Source: Sphingobacterium shayense (lineage in GTDB: Bacteria > Bacteroidota > Bacteroidia > Sphingobacteriales > Sphingobacteriaceae). Taken from it: 64,000 nucleotides of DNA. The DNA is taken from positions 1 to 64,000 of the forward strand of contig NZ_JABMCQ010000003.1 in assembly GCF_013179575.1 (NCBI RefSeq), in the 5' to 3' direction. The stretch's first letter is position 1. Each line of letters begins with the position of its first letter. A program made the position numbers and the translations under genes. The notes beneath the pieces are model-generated. The model was not told where the DNA came from, did no database searches, and worked only from the letters and a program-made list of their open reading frames with translations. This document shows positions 10,051 through 18,287 of the stretch, piece by piece.

Positions 10051-10482
10051 ATGAAAATAGGAATTACATTTGGTGTGTTTGACCTCTTACACGCTGGTCA
10101 TATTATGATGCTTGCCGAAGCAAAAGCTAACTGCGACTATTTGATAGTTGGACTGAATACCGATCCTTCTGAAGTTGATCCTACAAAAAATAAACCCACT
10201 CAATCTGTAGTTGAACGTTATATTCAGCTCGAAGGGTGTCGTTATGCTGATGAAATTATCCCCTATGAGACGGAGCAAGATTTGGCTGATATGATCCAGG
10301 CGATGACTATACATATCCGGTTTATAGGTGAAGAATATCGAGATAAAGACTTTACCGGAAAAAAATATTGCATTGCGGAGGGGATAGATATTTATTATAA
10401 CAAACGGACCCATCGTTTCTCGAGCCACGGATTACGTATGGTTGTTGCAAATAAGGAATCTATAAAGGCCGTAAAGCGATAG
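10051..10482 (+). CDS. cytidylyltransferase-fold nucleotidyltransferase, copy 2
   Basis: A 143-residue TagD-like nucleotidyltransferase, paralogous to the preceding gene. It keeps the canonical FGVFD before HAGH (residues 14-17) and has RTHRFSSHGLR in place of the TagD RTEGIST loop. It is shorter at the C-terminus than copy 1, lacking the basic ERE-K-rich tail. Having the canonical glycine, it looks the more conventional catalyst of the two. TagD-like enzymes work as dimers, so a heterodimer of the two copies is possible. Substrate unknown; CDP-glycerol or a similar activated alcohol is an inference only. Confidence 0.8.
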   Translation: MKIGITFGVFDLLHAGHIMMLAEAKANCDYLIVGLNTDPSEVDPTKNKPTQSVVERYIQLEGCRYADEIIPYETEQDLADMIQAMTIHIRFIGEEYRDKDFTGKKYCIAEGIDIYYNKRTHRFSSHGLRMVVANKESIKAVKR

Positions 10483-10552
10483 CACATAGTTTGTTGTAAT
10501 TATGAAAAACAATGCAATACTCAATCAGGTTAACTAATAACCGTATAAAAAT

Positions 10553-11551
10553 ATGAACATTATTACGCACGTTATTTTATCGGGCGGTGTAGGCAGTAGA
10601 CTCTGGCCTTTATCGCGTAGAAGCAATCCTAAACAATACTTGAATTTGTTTAATGAAGGGTCTCTTTTTGCTATGACTGTTCGCCGTAACCGCGCATTAT
10701 GCGACAAAGTGATCGTCGTAGGAAACTGCGAAAACTATAGATTAAGCAGAGAGGTGATGGATGCGCAAGGCATTTCTTATATAGACATCGTTGAGGCGAC
10801 TCCCCGCAACACAGCAGCAGCTATCGCATTCGCAGCTTTCTCTTCGGAGCCCGATGATATATTGATTGTTACCCCGTCCGACCATGTTATTGTAGGGGAA
10901 CAGGCTTATGCAAAGGCGATAGGGACCGCAGTCGAAAAGGCGGCCGAAGGTTACATTGTTACATTTGGTATTCATCCGACAAGACCAGAGACGGGCTACG
11001 GTTATATTGAATATGAAAACGATCAGGTGCTTTCATTTCGTGAAAAACCAAATCTAGATACAGCAGAGGATTTTATTGAACGGGGCAACTTTCTGTGGAA
11101 CTCTGGCATGTTCTGTTTCAAGGCCGGAGTGCTATTACAAGAGTTAGAAGAGTTTGAACCCAAAGTGTACGCAACAGCCCTCGCTACCTGGAAGCAACAA
11201 ACAGATGGAAAACTCGAGGAGACGCTGTCAAAGAAAATTCCTTCAATCAGTATCGATTACGCGGTAATGGAACGTTCAAAAAAAATTAGAGTAGTGGCCA
11301 CCCAGTTCGAGTGGTCTGATTTGGGTTCTTTTGAGTCTCTTTATGACTACCTAATATCTACAGATTACCCCGTAGATGAAAATGGTAACATGGTGATTGG
11401 TTCCGATCTTTACACCACTTTTGTGGGACTAAAAAACACGCTGGTCGTGTGCACTGACGATGCGCTTTTGTTTTTGCAGAAGGAAAGATCACAAGAAGTG
11501 AAAAAAGTATACAATACTTTAGAGAGACATCAATCTAAGTTAATTGATTAA
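10553..11551 (+). CDS. manC: mannose-1-phosphate guanylyltransferase
   Basis: Makes GDP-mannose from mannose 1-phosphate and GTP. The N-terminal signature LSGGVGSRLWPLSRRSNPKQ (about residues 9-28) is the family nucleotide-binding loop, with TPSDHVI, FREKPN, NFLWNSGMF and the closing FEWSDLGSF further on. At 332 residues it has only the transferase domain and lacks the C-terminal cupin isomerase domain of the bifunctional E. coli ManC. A separate phosphomannose isomerase would therefore be needed and is not in the window. It follows the tandem cytidylyltransferases by 70 bases and supplies mannose, or GDP-fucose after further steps, for the polysaccharide. Confidence 0.93.
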   Translation: MNIITHVILSGGVGSRLWPLSRRSNPKQYLNLFNEGSLFAMTVRRNRALCDKVIVVGNCENYRLSREVMDAQGISYIDIVEATPRNTAAAIAFAAFSSEPDDILIVTPSDHVIVGEQAYAKAIGTAVEKAAEGYIVTFGIHPTRPETGYGYIEYENDQVLSFREKPNLDTAEDFIERGNFLWNSGMFCFKAGVLLQELEEFEPKVYATALATWKQQTDGKLEETLSKKIPSISIDYAVMERSKKIRVVATQFEWSDLGSFESLYDYLISTDYPVDENGNMVIGSDLYTTFVGLKNTLVVCTDDALLFLQKERSQEVKKVYNTLERHQSKLID

Positions 11552-11577
11552 TTTTTATAAGTACGACTGACTTTAGT

Positions 11578-12444
11578 ATGCATCTAATAGAAAATGACTA
11601 TTTAAAAGTGCAGATTAACGAGATTGGCGCGGAATTAAGAAGTATATGGTGTAAGAAAAAATGCAGAGAATACCTATGGCAACGGAACGCCAAATATTGG
11701 GCTAAATCTTCCCCAGTACTTTTTCCTTTTGTTGGAGAACTTAACGGGGGAAAGTTTCATTACAACGGAAGAACCTATTACGTTCCAAAGCATGGGTTTG
11801 CAAGAGATCGATTATTTCAGGTCTGTAAGCATGATGCTTCAAGCGTGTATCTTATGCTGGAATCTGGGGAAGAGACGTTTGCGATGTATCCTTTTCATTT
11901 TGAGTTTACAATTAGTTATACATTGCAAGGTCGAAGCCTGCTTTGTCAATATGAAGTGGTAAATAAAGGTGCCGAGCCTATGTATTTTTCCGTAGGTGCC
12001 CATCCGGCATTTGCGCTAGAAATAACAAACGATCAGTGCTATTCCGACTATTTTTTATCTTTTCCTGACGATCACTCCCTAAAGAGATATTTTCTAGAAA
12101 ATAATCTCTTAACCCGACATTATAACATAGTGCCTTTGGATGAAAATAAGTTAGTTTTAGATGACGACATGTTCAACCAAGATGCTTGGGTGCTAAAAGG
12201 TTTGAATTCTTCTCAAGTCATGTTGCAAAATCAAAATGGAAATTACCGAATCGCTCTTAATTTTAATAGTTTTGAATACTTCGGTTTATGGGCACCACCC
12301 GGAGCGCCATTTATCTGTCTAGAACCTTGGTCGGGAGTAAATGATTCAGTGTCTCATCGGGGGCATATTGAGCAAAAAGAGGGAATTGTGGAGCTGCGTG
12401 GTATGACGCATTGGAAACGAAATTGGTCTATTCAAACCTTCTAG
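11578..12444 (+). CDS. aldose 1-epimerase family protein (LacX-like)
   Basis: A 288-residue galactose-mutarotase-fold protein of the LacX/YeaD-like subgroup that interconverts alpha and beta anomers of a hexose. It has the early IGAELRSIWCKKKCREYLWQ region, SPVLFPFVGEL with the family R/P-x-L-F-P element, the probable catalytic histidine in SVGAHPAF (about residues 138-145), and FICLEPWSG with the catalytic glutamate near the C-terminus. It is the last gene of the exopolysaccharide operon, 26 bases after manC. Its presence is ordinary for sugar operons, and it may simply keep the hexose pool equilibrated. Substrate sugar is not predictable. Confidence 0.85.
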   Translation: MHLIENDYLKVQINEIGAELRSIWCKKKCREYLWQRNAKYWAKSSPVLFPFVGELNGGKFHYNGRTYYVPKHGFARDRLFQVCKHDASSVYLMLESGEETFAMYPFHFEFTISYTLQGRSLLCQYEVVNKGAEPMYFSVGAHPAFALEITNDQCYSDYFLSFPDDHSLKRYFLENNLLTRHYNIVPLDENKLVLDDDMFNQDAWVLKGLNSSQVMLQNQNGNYRIALNFNSFEYFGLWAPPGAPFICLEPWSGVNDSVSHRGHIEQKEGIVELRGMTHWKRNWSIQTF

Positions 12445-12707
12445 TTATTTAGTTATATAGTAAAATATTATCAGTATTCTTCATGTTTTTAAGATATTAA
12501 ACCCTGATTTACATTTTTTTTCTCCAATCGGTTGCTGACCGTCATACGCTATTAGTTTCCTATACAATTATATGTTTTGCACTAATTATATAGCTAAGGC
12601 AAAAATAGTTGTTTATAAAAAATGAAACTAATTCGACGGGAAATTGTTTCTAAAGTAACATATAGATAACTCCTATTCGACTTATTTATTTAAAGGTAAT
12701 CATAAGG

Positions 12708-13415
12708 ATGAAAGCACGAAGACCGAAGACTTATTATACGCCGCAAGAACTGGAGACGGAATCAAGCAAGCAGATCCAACACATTCATCGAGATTTTATA
12801 AGGAAAATAAATGCTTCTGATTATCCCTGTTTGGGCGCGAAATCAGCTGTACACACTGATCAGTACAGACTGGGAATTTATGGAGAAATGGGAAGTCGTG
12901 AAAGTACGGAGGCGTTAGCCAAGGACTTGAAAAAGTATATAGAAGAAACAGTTGTCGAGGATAGTCAGTATATGACAATGATTGCTATTTTTACAGATGC
13001 CGCCTATTCGGAGATAGAATTTGAGAAAAAGCTTTGGACGCAGCTACAAGCCCTTCATAATCTAGAACGTATCTTCCAGCCTTGGGACCCAGAAGTAAGT
13101 AGTGATCCTGAAGCAGATGATTTTAGTTTCAGTTTTAATGGAAGCGCATTTTTTGTGGTGGGTGTTCATCCCCAGGCCAGTAGAAAGGCCAGGCGATTTG
13201 ATTATTGTGCAATGGCCTTCAATTTACATCGTCAGTTTGAGCAACTTCGTGAAAAGGGCCTATACGAAAAAATGAAAAATTCGATACGTGACCGAGAGAT
13301 TTCCTATGACGGTGGTATCAATCCGATGTTGAGGGATCATGGAAAAGGATTAGAAGCGCCTCAGTACAGTGGACGAATGGTGGGCAAAGATTGGAAGTGT
13401 CCATTTCGGAGGTAG
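12708..13415 (+). CDS. YqcI/YcgG family protein (GntA-type heme N-hydroxylase-like)
   Basis: A 235-residue protein with the full set of YqcI/YcgG features: YPCLGAKSAV (about residues 39-48), VVGVHPQASRKARRF (about 150-164), FNLHRQFEQLR, IRDREISYDGGINPML and the closing QYSGRMVGKDWKCPF. Characterised members are heme-dependent N-oxygenases of guanidino groups, GntA of guanitoxin synthesis being the named one; housekeeping members have no firm function. No signal peptide, so cytoplasmic. The gene starts a new unit after a 263-base gap and is followed 30 bases later by a DUF1989 gene, a family tied to urea and guanidine degradation. The combination points to oxidation and then breakdown or detoxification of a guanidino or ureido compound, which is inference. 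Confidence 0.8.
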   Translation: MKARRPKTYYTPQELETESSKQIQHIHRDFIRKINASDYPCLGAKSAVHTDQYRLGIYGEMGSRESTEALAKDLKKYIEETVVEDSQYMTMIAIFTDAAYSEIEFEKKLWTQLQALHNLERIFQPWDPEVSSDPEADDFSFSFNGSAFFVVGVHPQASRKARRFDYCAMAFNLHRQFEQLREKGLYEKMKNSIRDREISYDGGINPMLRDHGKGLEAPQYSGRMVGKDWKCPFRR

Positions 13416-13445
13416 TATTATTGAATATTGTAAAAAAATAAATAA

Positions 13446-14033
13446 ATGGTCCACACGATAGAAAAACAAACTGGCAAAGCGTTTCGATTAAACAAAGGAG
13501 AAATACTAAAAGTGACGGACCCTTTGGGTCAACAGGTGAGTGATATGGTCCTTTTTAATGCGGGCGATATTCGGGAAAAAATTTCGTCGGGAAAAACATT
13601 GGATTTTGAAAACACGATTTTGATTACAAAAGGGCATCATTTATGGAGTAACAGAAGTCGTCAGATGGTGGAGATTCTGGAAGATACTAACGGGCGTAAT
13701 GACTTTCTTTTGGCTCCCTGCAGTCCCGAAACTTTTCAAATTCTCTATAACGACCCTGAATATCATCCCAGCTGTTTTGAGAACCTTTACACGAATCTTT
13801 CTGAGTTTGGCGTCGAGCCTGACGATATTCCTACTGCGTTTAATATCTTTATGAACGTTCAGTTTGGTTTAGATGGTGAACTGTCAGTAGATCCACCGAC
13901 AAGTAAAGCAGCCGATTATGTAACGTTCCTTGCGAAAATGGATTTGATCGTCGGGCTTACTGCCTGTTCGGCAGAACAATCTAATAACTTTGCTTTTAAA
14001 CCCATTCAATATGAGATTCTAGGTCTTCAGTAG
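13446..14033 (+). CDS. DUF1989 / urea-carboxylase-associated family protein
   Basis: A 195-residue protein of the DUF1989 family. It has the family's conserved stretches: GQQVSDMVLFN, LLAPCSPETF, HPSCFENL, FNIFMNVQF and SKAADYVTFLAKMDLIVGLT followed by ACSAE. Conserved cysteines and histidines in these blocks are the likely metal or catalytic residues. Two relatives encoded beside urea/guanidine carboxylase form carboxyguanidine deiminase, so hydrolysis of a guanidine-derived C-N bond is the best-supported general chemistry. There is no carboxylase or allophanate hydrolase gene here, so this is a standalone member. It sits 30 bases after the YqcI/YcgG gene and ends the unit; a 750-base gap follows. 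Confidence 0.8.
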   Translation: MVHTIEKQTGKAFRLNKGEILKVTDPLGQQVSDMVLFNAGDIREKISSGKTLDFENTILITKGHHLWSNRSRQMVEILEDTNGRNDFLLAPCSPETFQILYNDPEYHPSCFENLYTNLSEFGVEPDDIPTAFNIFMNVQFGLDGELSVDPPTSKAADYVTFLAKMDLIVGLTACSAEQSNNFAFKPIQYEILGLQ

Positions 14034-14783
14034 TCAATTAAAAAGCTGTTTATGTTTACAGTCGCATCTAGAATTTAAAACTGGGACAACAGGTTCTTTT
14101 TTAGACTCAAGCGACGCTAGCGTGTTATACACTCCTGAACATTTAGTAATTTACGGTTAAAAAGCTACGGAGCAGAAATTGATAGTTGAACTTTAATTGT
14201 TTTTCCTGAATCACTGTATTAATTTCGACGATATTTGAAGTTCATGTCGGCCAAGATGCTTTTTGAAAGTTGTCGAGGAATCTGTTTTTTTTACATACTC
14301 AGGCTCTTCTATAATGTTGTGAAATGGCCTAAATTCTTTTTAATTCAACTTGCTCTTGATACTGGACATGTTTTATCTTAATTAAACGTTTTTTCTGAAA
14401 ATCAAGCGCCTTTGTGATAAACTGATACGTCGAAACTACGGCTTTAAACGTCATGTCTTTCTTTACATCTCCCTTTTTTTTACTTAAAAATATTATTCAT
14501 TTACTACTGTGAATATTTCTCTTTATCAGGGTTTTATTGTTATGCTAACCACCTTGCGTTTCGTTTTATACGCTGTAAACTTTTTGATTTATTCAAAAAA
14601 AAAATAAAAGTCCACAACAAAATTAACGTTAATGACGTTCTATTAAATGGTATCATGTAACAAAAATGATATAAACATTAACACTATGACGACAACCTAT
14701 ACTACTTCTTCATTCTATGGTATTTCCGTTTATGCAAGGAGCAAGTTTTTATTATTAAGACTCTTATTTAACTTATTTATCGT
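14034..14783 (+). other. 750-base intergenic region ahead of SusC 1
   Basis: No full-length gene is visible. The stretch is AT-rich, with long T- and A-runs. Small structures seen are a 10-base palindrome at 14114-14123, a 12-base palindrome (ATTAACGTTAAT) at 14622-14633, and a weak 6-base inverted repeat at 14651-14656/14666-14671. The last hundred bases hold a short ORF described separately. It probably carries the promoter and leader of the SusC/SusD 1 operon, but I could not place a convincing TTG/TAnnTTTG promoter. Confidence 0.6.
14622..14633. promoter_or_regulatory. 12-base palindrome upstream of SusC 1
   Basis: ATTAACGTTAAT is a perfect palindrome lying 52 bases before the short leader ORF and 150 bases before susC. 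It could be an operator, but a 12-base AT-rich palindrome may also occur by chance. Confidence 0.3.
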
Positions 14784-14787
14784 ATGA
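14686..14787 (+). other. possible 33-codon leader ORF coupled to susC 1
   Basis: An ATG in an A-rich context, typical of Bacteroidota starts, opens a 33-codon frame beginning MTTTYTTSSFYG and ending in a hydrophobic LLLRLLFNLFIV. Its TGA stop at 14785-14787 overlaps the ATGATG at which susC begins. This arrangement would couple translation of the two frames. The susC start itself has a poorer leader (CTTATTTATCGT), which fits coupling. Alternatively this is a remnant of a longer SusC N-terminus left in another frame, or chance. No homologue is known to me. Confidence 0.3.
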
Positions 14788-17700
14788 TGCATTACCTCCA
14801 ATACTCGCTCTCATTGGCATCCGCTCTTATTGTTTTTTATCAACCAGCGCGAGCGAACAATATTATAGGCAAAGACAATTTTACAACGTTTAATCGATCA
14901 ACCCCCCCAACTTATCATCTACTTGATTCTATCGAAATTAAAGGTAAGATAACTGATTCTACAGGAACTGCAATTCAAGGTGTGGTTATCACAGAAAAAG
15001 GTACGACAAATAACGCGCTGTCTGAGCCGGATGGAACGTTTAGTATTTCAGCAGATCCAAATGGGATTCTAATCTTTTTGAAATCAGGTTTTTCTAGTAA
15101 GGAGATCCATGTGAACAATCAAAATTTGATTGAAACCTCCCTATCAGTAGGCAAAGAACCTTCGGATTCGGTCGCGACTACAGCTGCTGATTCCAGCGCG
15201 ACTGTGAGCCCGCCAGCAGCCCCAGTAATTAGTGGAGGAGGAGATACGACTGCCGCCATAACTTCGGCCGCTCAGGACACTGCCGCAGCACCTACGCAAG
15301 CCGGGCAAGACATGGTTACAGGAATTGTAAGTGGGCCGGCAGGTCCGTTATCAGAGGTGACGGTGACCGTAGAAGGAACTAACGTATCGACGAGTACAGA
15401 TCAATCGGGCAAATTTCAACTTGCGGCCGATGCGAATAGTACCCTAACTTTTTCGTCGGTTGGTTACAAGACCGTAAGCCAAAAAGTTGGAGATAGAGCA
15501 AATGTCCAGGTTGTATTGGCCGCAGAGAACAATACCTTAGAATCTGTACAGGTAGTCGCTGTAGGGTACGGCACGATGGAACGCGCAACATTACCTACGG
15601 CTGTATCTAGTATAGGGGCTAACCAAATACAAGACGAAGTATTACCAAGCATCACGCAAGCTATACAGGGTAAAGCCGGTGGAGTTCAAGTAACTCAAAA
15701 GTCTGGTTCACCTGGAGGCGGTATCAGTATTCGGGTGAGGGGAACTACATCGATAAACGCAAGTTCAGACCCCTTATATGTTGTTGATGGGATTCCAGTA
15801 AATAGTACAACGAATTTTACTGGCGGTTCTACGTTTGATTTTGGCGGTGGTACGCAGGGGATTAATGTATTGTCATCTATCAATCCATCTGATGTTCAGT
15901 CTGTTGAGATATTGAAAGATGCTGCGTCTTCTTCGATTTATGGTTCTCGTGCGGCGAATGGGGTTGTTTTAATCACAACGAAGAAAGGAGTGGCTGGAGA
16001 AAGTCAATTTAACTTCAACATGTATGAAGGCTTTTCCCAGGTGCCTCGTGAAAGGTATTACGATTTTATGAATACGGCGCAATATCAAGATTACATGAAG
16101 GATTATTACAAAATCCTGCAAGAACAAGATCCCAGTGCTGTTATCCCCGATCAGATATTCGCAAATCCAAATATTAATACCGATTGGCAAGACGCCATTT
16201 TTAGGACTGCTGGAACGAGAAATTACGAACTTTCGGCAAGTGGTGGGGGCGAAAAAACACAATATTATACGTCAGTTGGATACATGAAGCAAGGCGGCGT
16301 GCTTTTAGGATCTGACTACAGTAGAATGAGCGGTCGATTAAATTTAGATCATCAGCACAATGAAAAATTAAGATTCTCGACATCGATCAACCTTACACGT
16401 GCGATCAACCAACGTGTTCAGGAAGAAAACTCAAAGGAAGGTGCCACCAAGAGCGGTATTTTTTCACCGCCGAATCTGACAGTATATGATGCTGACGGAA
16501 ACTTCGTATACGATCAGGTGAGGTTAACGCGAGAAAACCCAGTTGCAATGCTCGAGCTTCCTACGAACGAAGCGGAGACCTTTCGTATACTTGCAAACGC
16601 AAGTGTAGAGTATAACATCATTCCCGAGTTATTATTAAAAACGAGCTTCGGTACAGATATTAGTTTTATTGATGAAACGTTCTTTATGCCACCAAGCGGA
16701 CTTCGTTCTTATACTGGTCAAGGGGGGATCGGAGCTCGTCGTAATACAAGAGATCAGCTTTGGATAAACGAGACGACTTTAACCTTCGATAAAACATTCG
16801 GTGACCACAGTATCAACGCCCTTGGGGGATTTTCCATTCAAGAATCTCAATTGGAATTTGTTCATGCTCAACGCACAAACTTCCCAAATAATGATATTCC
16901 TTACATCACAGCTGGTGGGGTAATTACGGGAGCGAACTCATATCCTGAAGAATGGGCGATCGCCTCTGGTTTTGCTCGTGTGAACTACGTTTACAAGGAT
17001 AAATATATATTAAACGCGAATATACGTTCCGATGGATCGTCGCGATTTGGAGCAGATAATCGTTGGGCGGTATTTCCATCATTTGCAGGAGCATGGAGGC
17101 TGTCAGAGGAAGATTTTCTTAAAGATTCTAAAACAGTTAGCGATTTAAAGCTTCGGGCAAGTTGGGGTATTACAGGTAACCAAAATATTGGCAACTATGC
17201 CAGCCGTTCACTATACTCGGGCGGAAATAACTACATGGGGATCGCGGGATTTATCCCTAACGTTTTAGGAGATCGCGGTTTAAAGTGGGAGACCACAAAT
17301 CAATGGAATGTGGGGGTGGACGCAGGATTCTTAGATGATAGAATATCGCTATTAGCTGACTACTATCATAAGAAAACGACAGACTTATTAATCGGTTTAC
17401 CGATTCTTACGAGTTCAGGTTATATGAATAGATTCACCAACTCTGGTGATATTGAAAACAAGGGGTTCGAGTTTGAGTTAGTAACAAGGAATCTGGTCGG
17501 CGAATTTAAGTGGACCACTTCGTTAAATATGACGTTCAACAGAAATAAAGTCTTGGCTCTACCTGAAGGAATAGAGGATATGCGCGGAGGCGTGGGTGAT
17601 TTGAACCGAGCTATTGAAGGACAGCCATTAGGCGTGTTTTATGGATGGCAAGCCATCGGTGTTAACGCTGAAACGGGAATGATCGATTACTTAGGGAGTG

Positions 17701-18269
17701 ATGGTTCTGCGGTATCTCCTACAGACTATCAAGATCATAGACAGATAGGCGATCCTAACCCGGAATTTTTCGGGGGGATCTCAAATACATTTCAATATAA
17801 AAATTTCGATTTAAATATTGATGGTCAATTCAGTTATGGAAATGATATTTTCAACTATAATTTAGCTTCGGGATTAGAAGGATTTAATCCGAGTGGAAAC
17901 CCTTTTGTTGACTTTGTAGATAGGTGGAGAGAACCCGGCGATATTACTGACGTCCCAAGACCTGCTCCAGGAGACCTTAGTAATGGTGCAGTATCCTCTC
18001 GGTTTATAGAGGACGGTTCCTTTTTCAGATTAAGAAATATCACACTTGGCTATACATTGCCGTCAACTATTAGTGAGAGGATCAAAATGAAAAAACTCCG
18101 TTGGTATGTTACAGTACAGAATGCTTACGTGTTCACCAATTATAGAGGATATGACCCCGAAGTTAGTTCAAGCCATGGTGGGGCCAACACAGGGTTAATT
18201 TATGGGTATGATTACGGTAGCTATCCACAGCCACGCATATTCACTACTGGAATTAACATGACTTTCTAA
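14784..18269 (+). CDS. SusC-type TonB-dependent outer-membrane transporter 1, with two N-terminal CarboxypepD-like domains
   Basis: A 1161-residue SusC/RagA-family transporter that would import a large oligomeric nutrient across the outer membrane with its SusD partner. Order: signal-like segment (residues 4-24, ending PARA), a first carboxypeptidase-D-like beta-sandwich (about 51-123), a low-complexity Ala/Thr/Ser/Pro linker (about 124-176), a second such domain (about 177-247), TonB-box-like VQVVAVGYGT (255-264), the plug with SDPLYVVDGIPVN (328-340) and SSIYGSRAANGVVLITTKKG, then the beta-barrel ending in FTTGINMTF. One N-terminal domain is usual, so two is odd. ATG 14784 or 14787 are equivalent starts. 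SusD follows after 18 bases. Substrate unknown; no glycanase gene is nearby. Confidence 0.92.
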   Translation: MMHYLQYSLSLASALIVFYQPARANNIIGKDNFTTFNRSTPPTYHLLDSIEIKGKITDSTGTAIQGVVITEKGTTNNALSEPDGTFSISADPNGILIFLKSGFSSKEIHVNNQNLIETSLSVGKEPSDSVATTAADSSATVSPPAAPVISGGGDTTAAITSAAQDTAAAPTQAGQDMVTGIVSGPAGPLSEVTVTVEGTNVSTSTDQSGKFQLAADANSTLTFSSVGYKTVSQKVGDRANVQVVLAAENNTLESVQVVAVGYGTMERATLPTAVSSIGANQIQDEVLPSITQAIQGKAGGVQVTQKSGSPGGGISIRVRGTTSINASSDPLYVVDGIPVNSTTNFTGGSTFDFGGGTQGINVLSSINPSDVQSVEILKDAASSSIYGSRAANGVVLITTKKGVAGESQFNFNMYEGFSQVPRERYYDFMNTAQYQDYMKDYYKILQEQDPSAVIPDQIFANPNINTDWQDAIFRTAGTRNYELSASGGGEKTQYYTSVGYMKQGGVLLGSDYSRMSGRLNLDHQHNEKLRFSTSINLTRAINQRVQEENSKEGATKSGIFSPPNLTVYDADGNFVYDQVRLTRENPVAMLELPTNEAETFRILANASVEYNIIPELLLKTSFGTDISFIDETFFMPPSGLRSYTGQGGIGARRNTRDQLWINETTLTFDKTFGDHSINALGGFSIQESQLEFVHAQRTNFPNNDIPYITAGGVITGANSYPEEWAIASGFARVNYVYKDKYILNANIRSDGSSRFGADNRWAVFPSFAGAWRLSEEDFLKDSKTVSDLKLRASWGITGNQNIGNYASRSLYSGGNNYMGIAGFIPNVLGDRGLKWETTNQWNVGVDAGFLDDRISLLADYYHKKTTDLLIGLPILTSSGYMNRFTNSGDIENKGFEFELVTRNLVGEFKWTTSLNMTFNRNKVLALPEGIEDMRGGVGDLNRAIEGQPLGVFYGWQAIGVNAETGMIDYLGSDGSAVSPTDYQDHRQIGDPNPEFFGGISNTFQYKNFDLNIDGQFSYGNDIFNYNLASGLEGFNPSGNPFVDFVDRWREPGDITDVPRPAPGDLSNGAVSSRFIEDGSFFRLRNITLGYTLPSTISERIKMKKLRWYVTVQNAYVFTNYRGYDPEVSSSHGGANTGLIYGYDYGSYPQPRIFTTGINMTF

Positions 18270-18287
18270 TTTACTCAAGCAATAGAC

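Noticed and set aside
14114..14123. 10-base palindrome ACGCTAGCGT
   Set aside because: Too short to separate from chance and far from any start.
14034..14783. tRNA, riboswitch, CRISPR or insertion-sequence remains in the largest gap
   Set aside because: No cloverleaf, conserved riboswitch core, spaced direct repeats or terminal inverted repeats with target duplication could be found by eye.
14686..14900. Frameshifted N-terminus of SusC 1
   Set aside because: The downstream frame has its own signal-like segment ending PARA and an ordinary start, so a sequencing or programmed frameshift is not needed; kept only as an alternative for the leader ORF.
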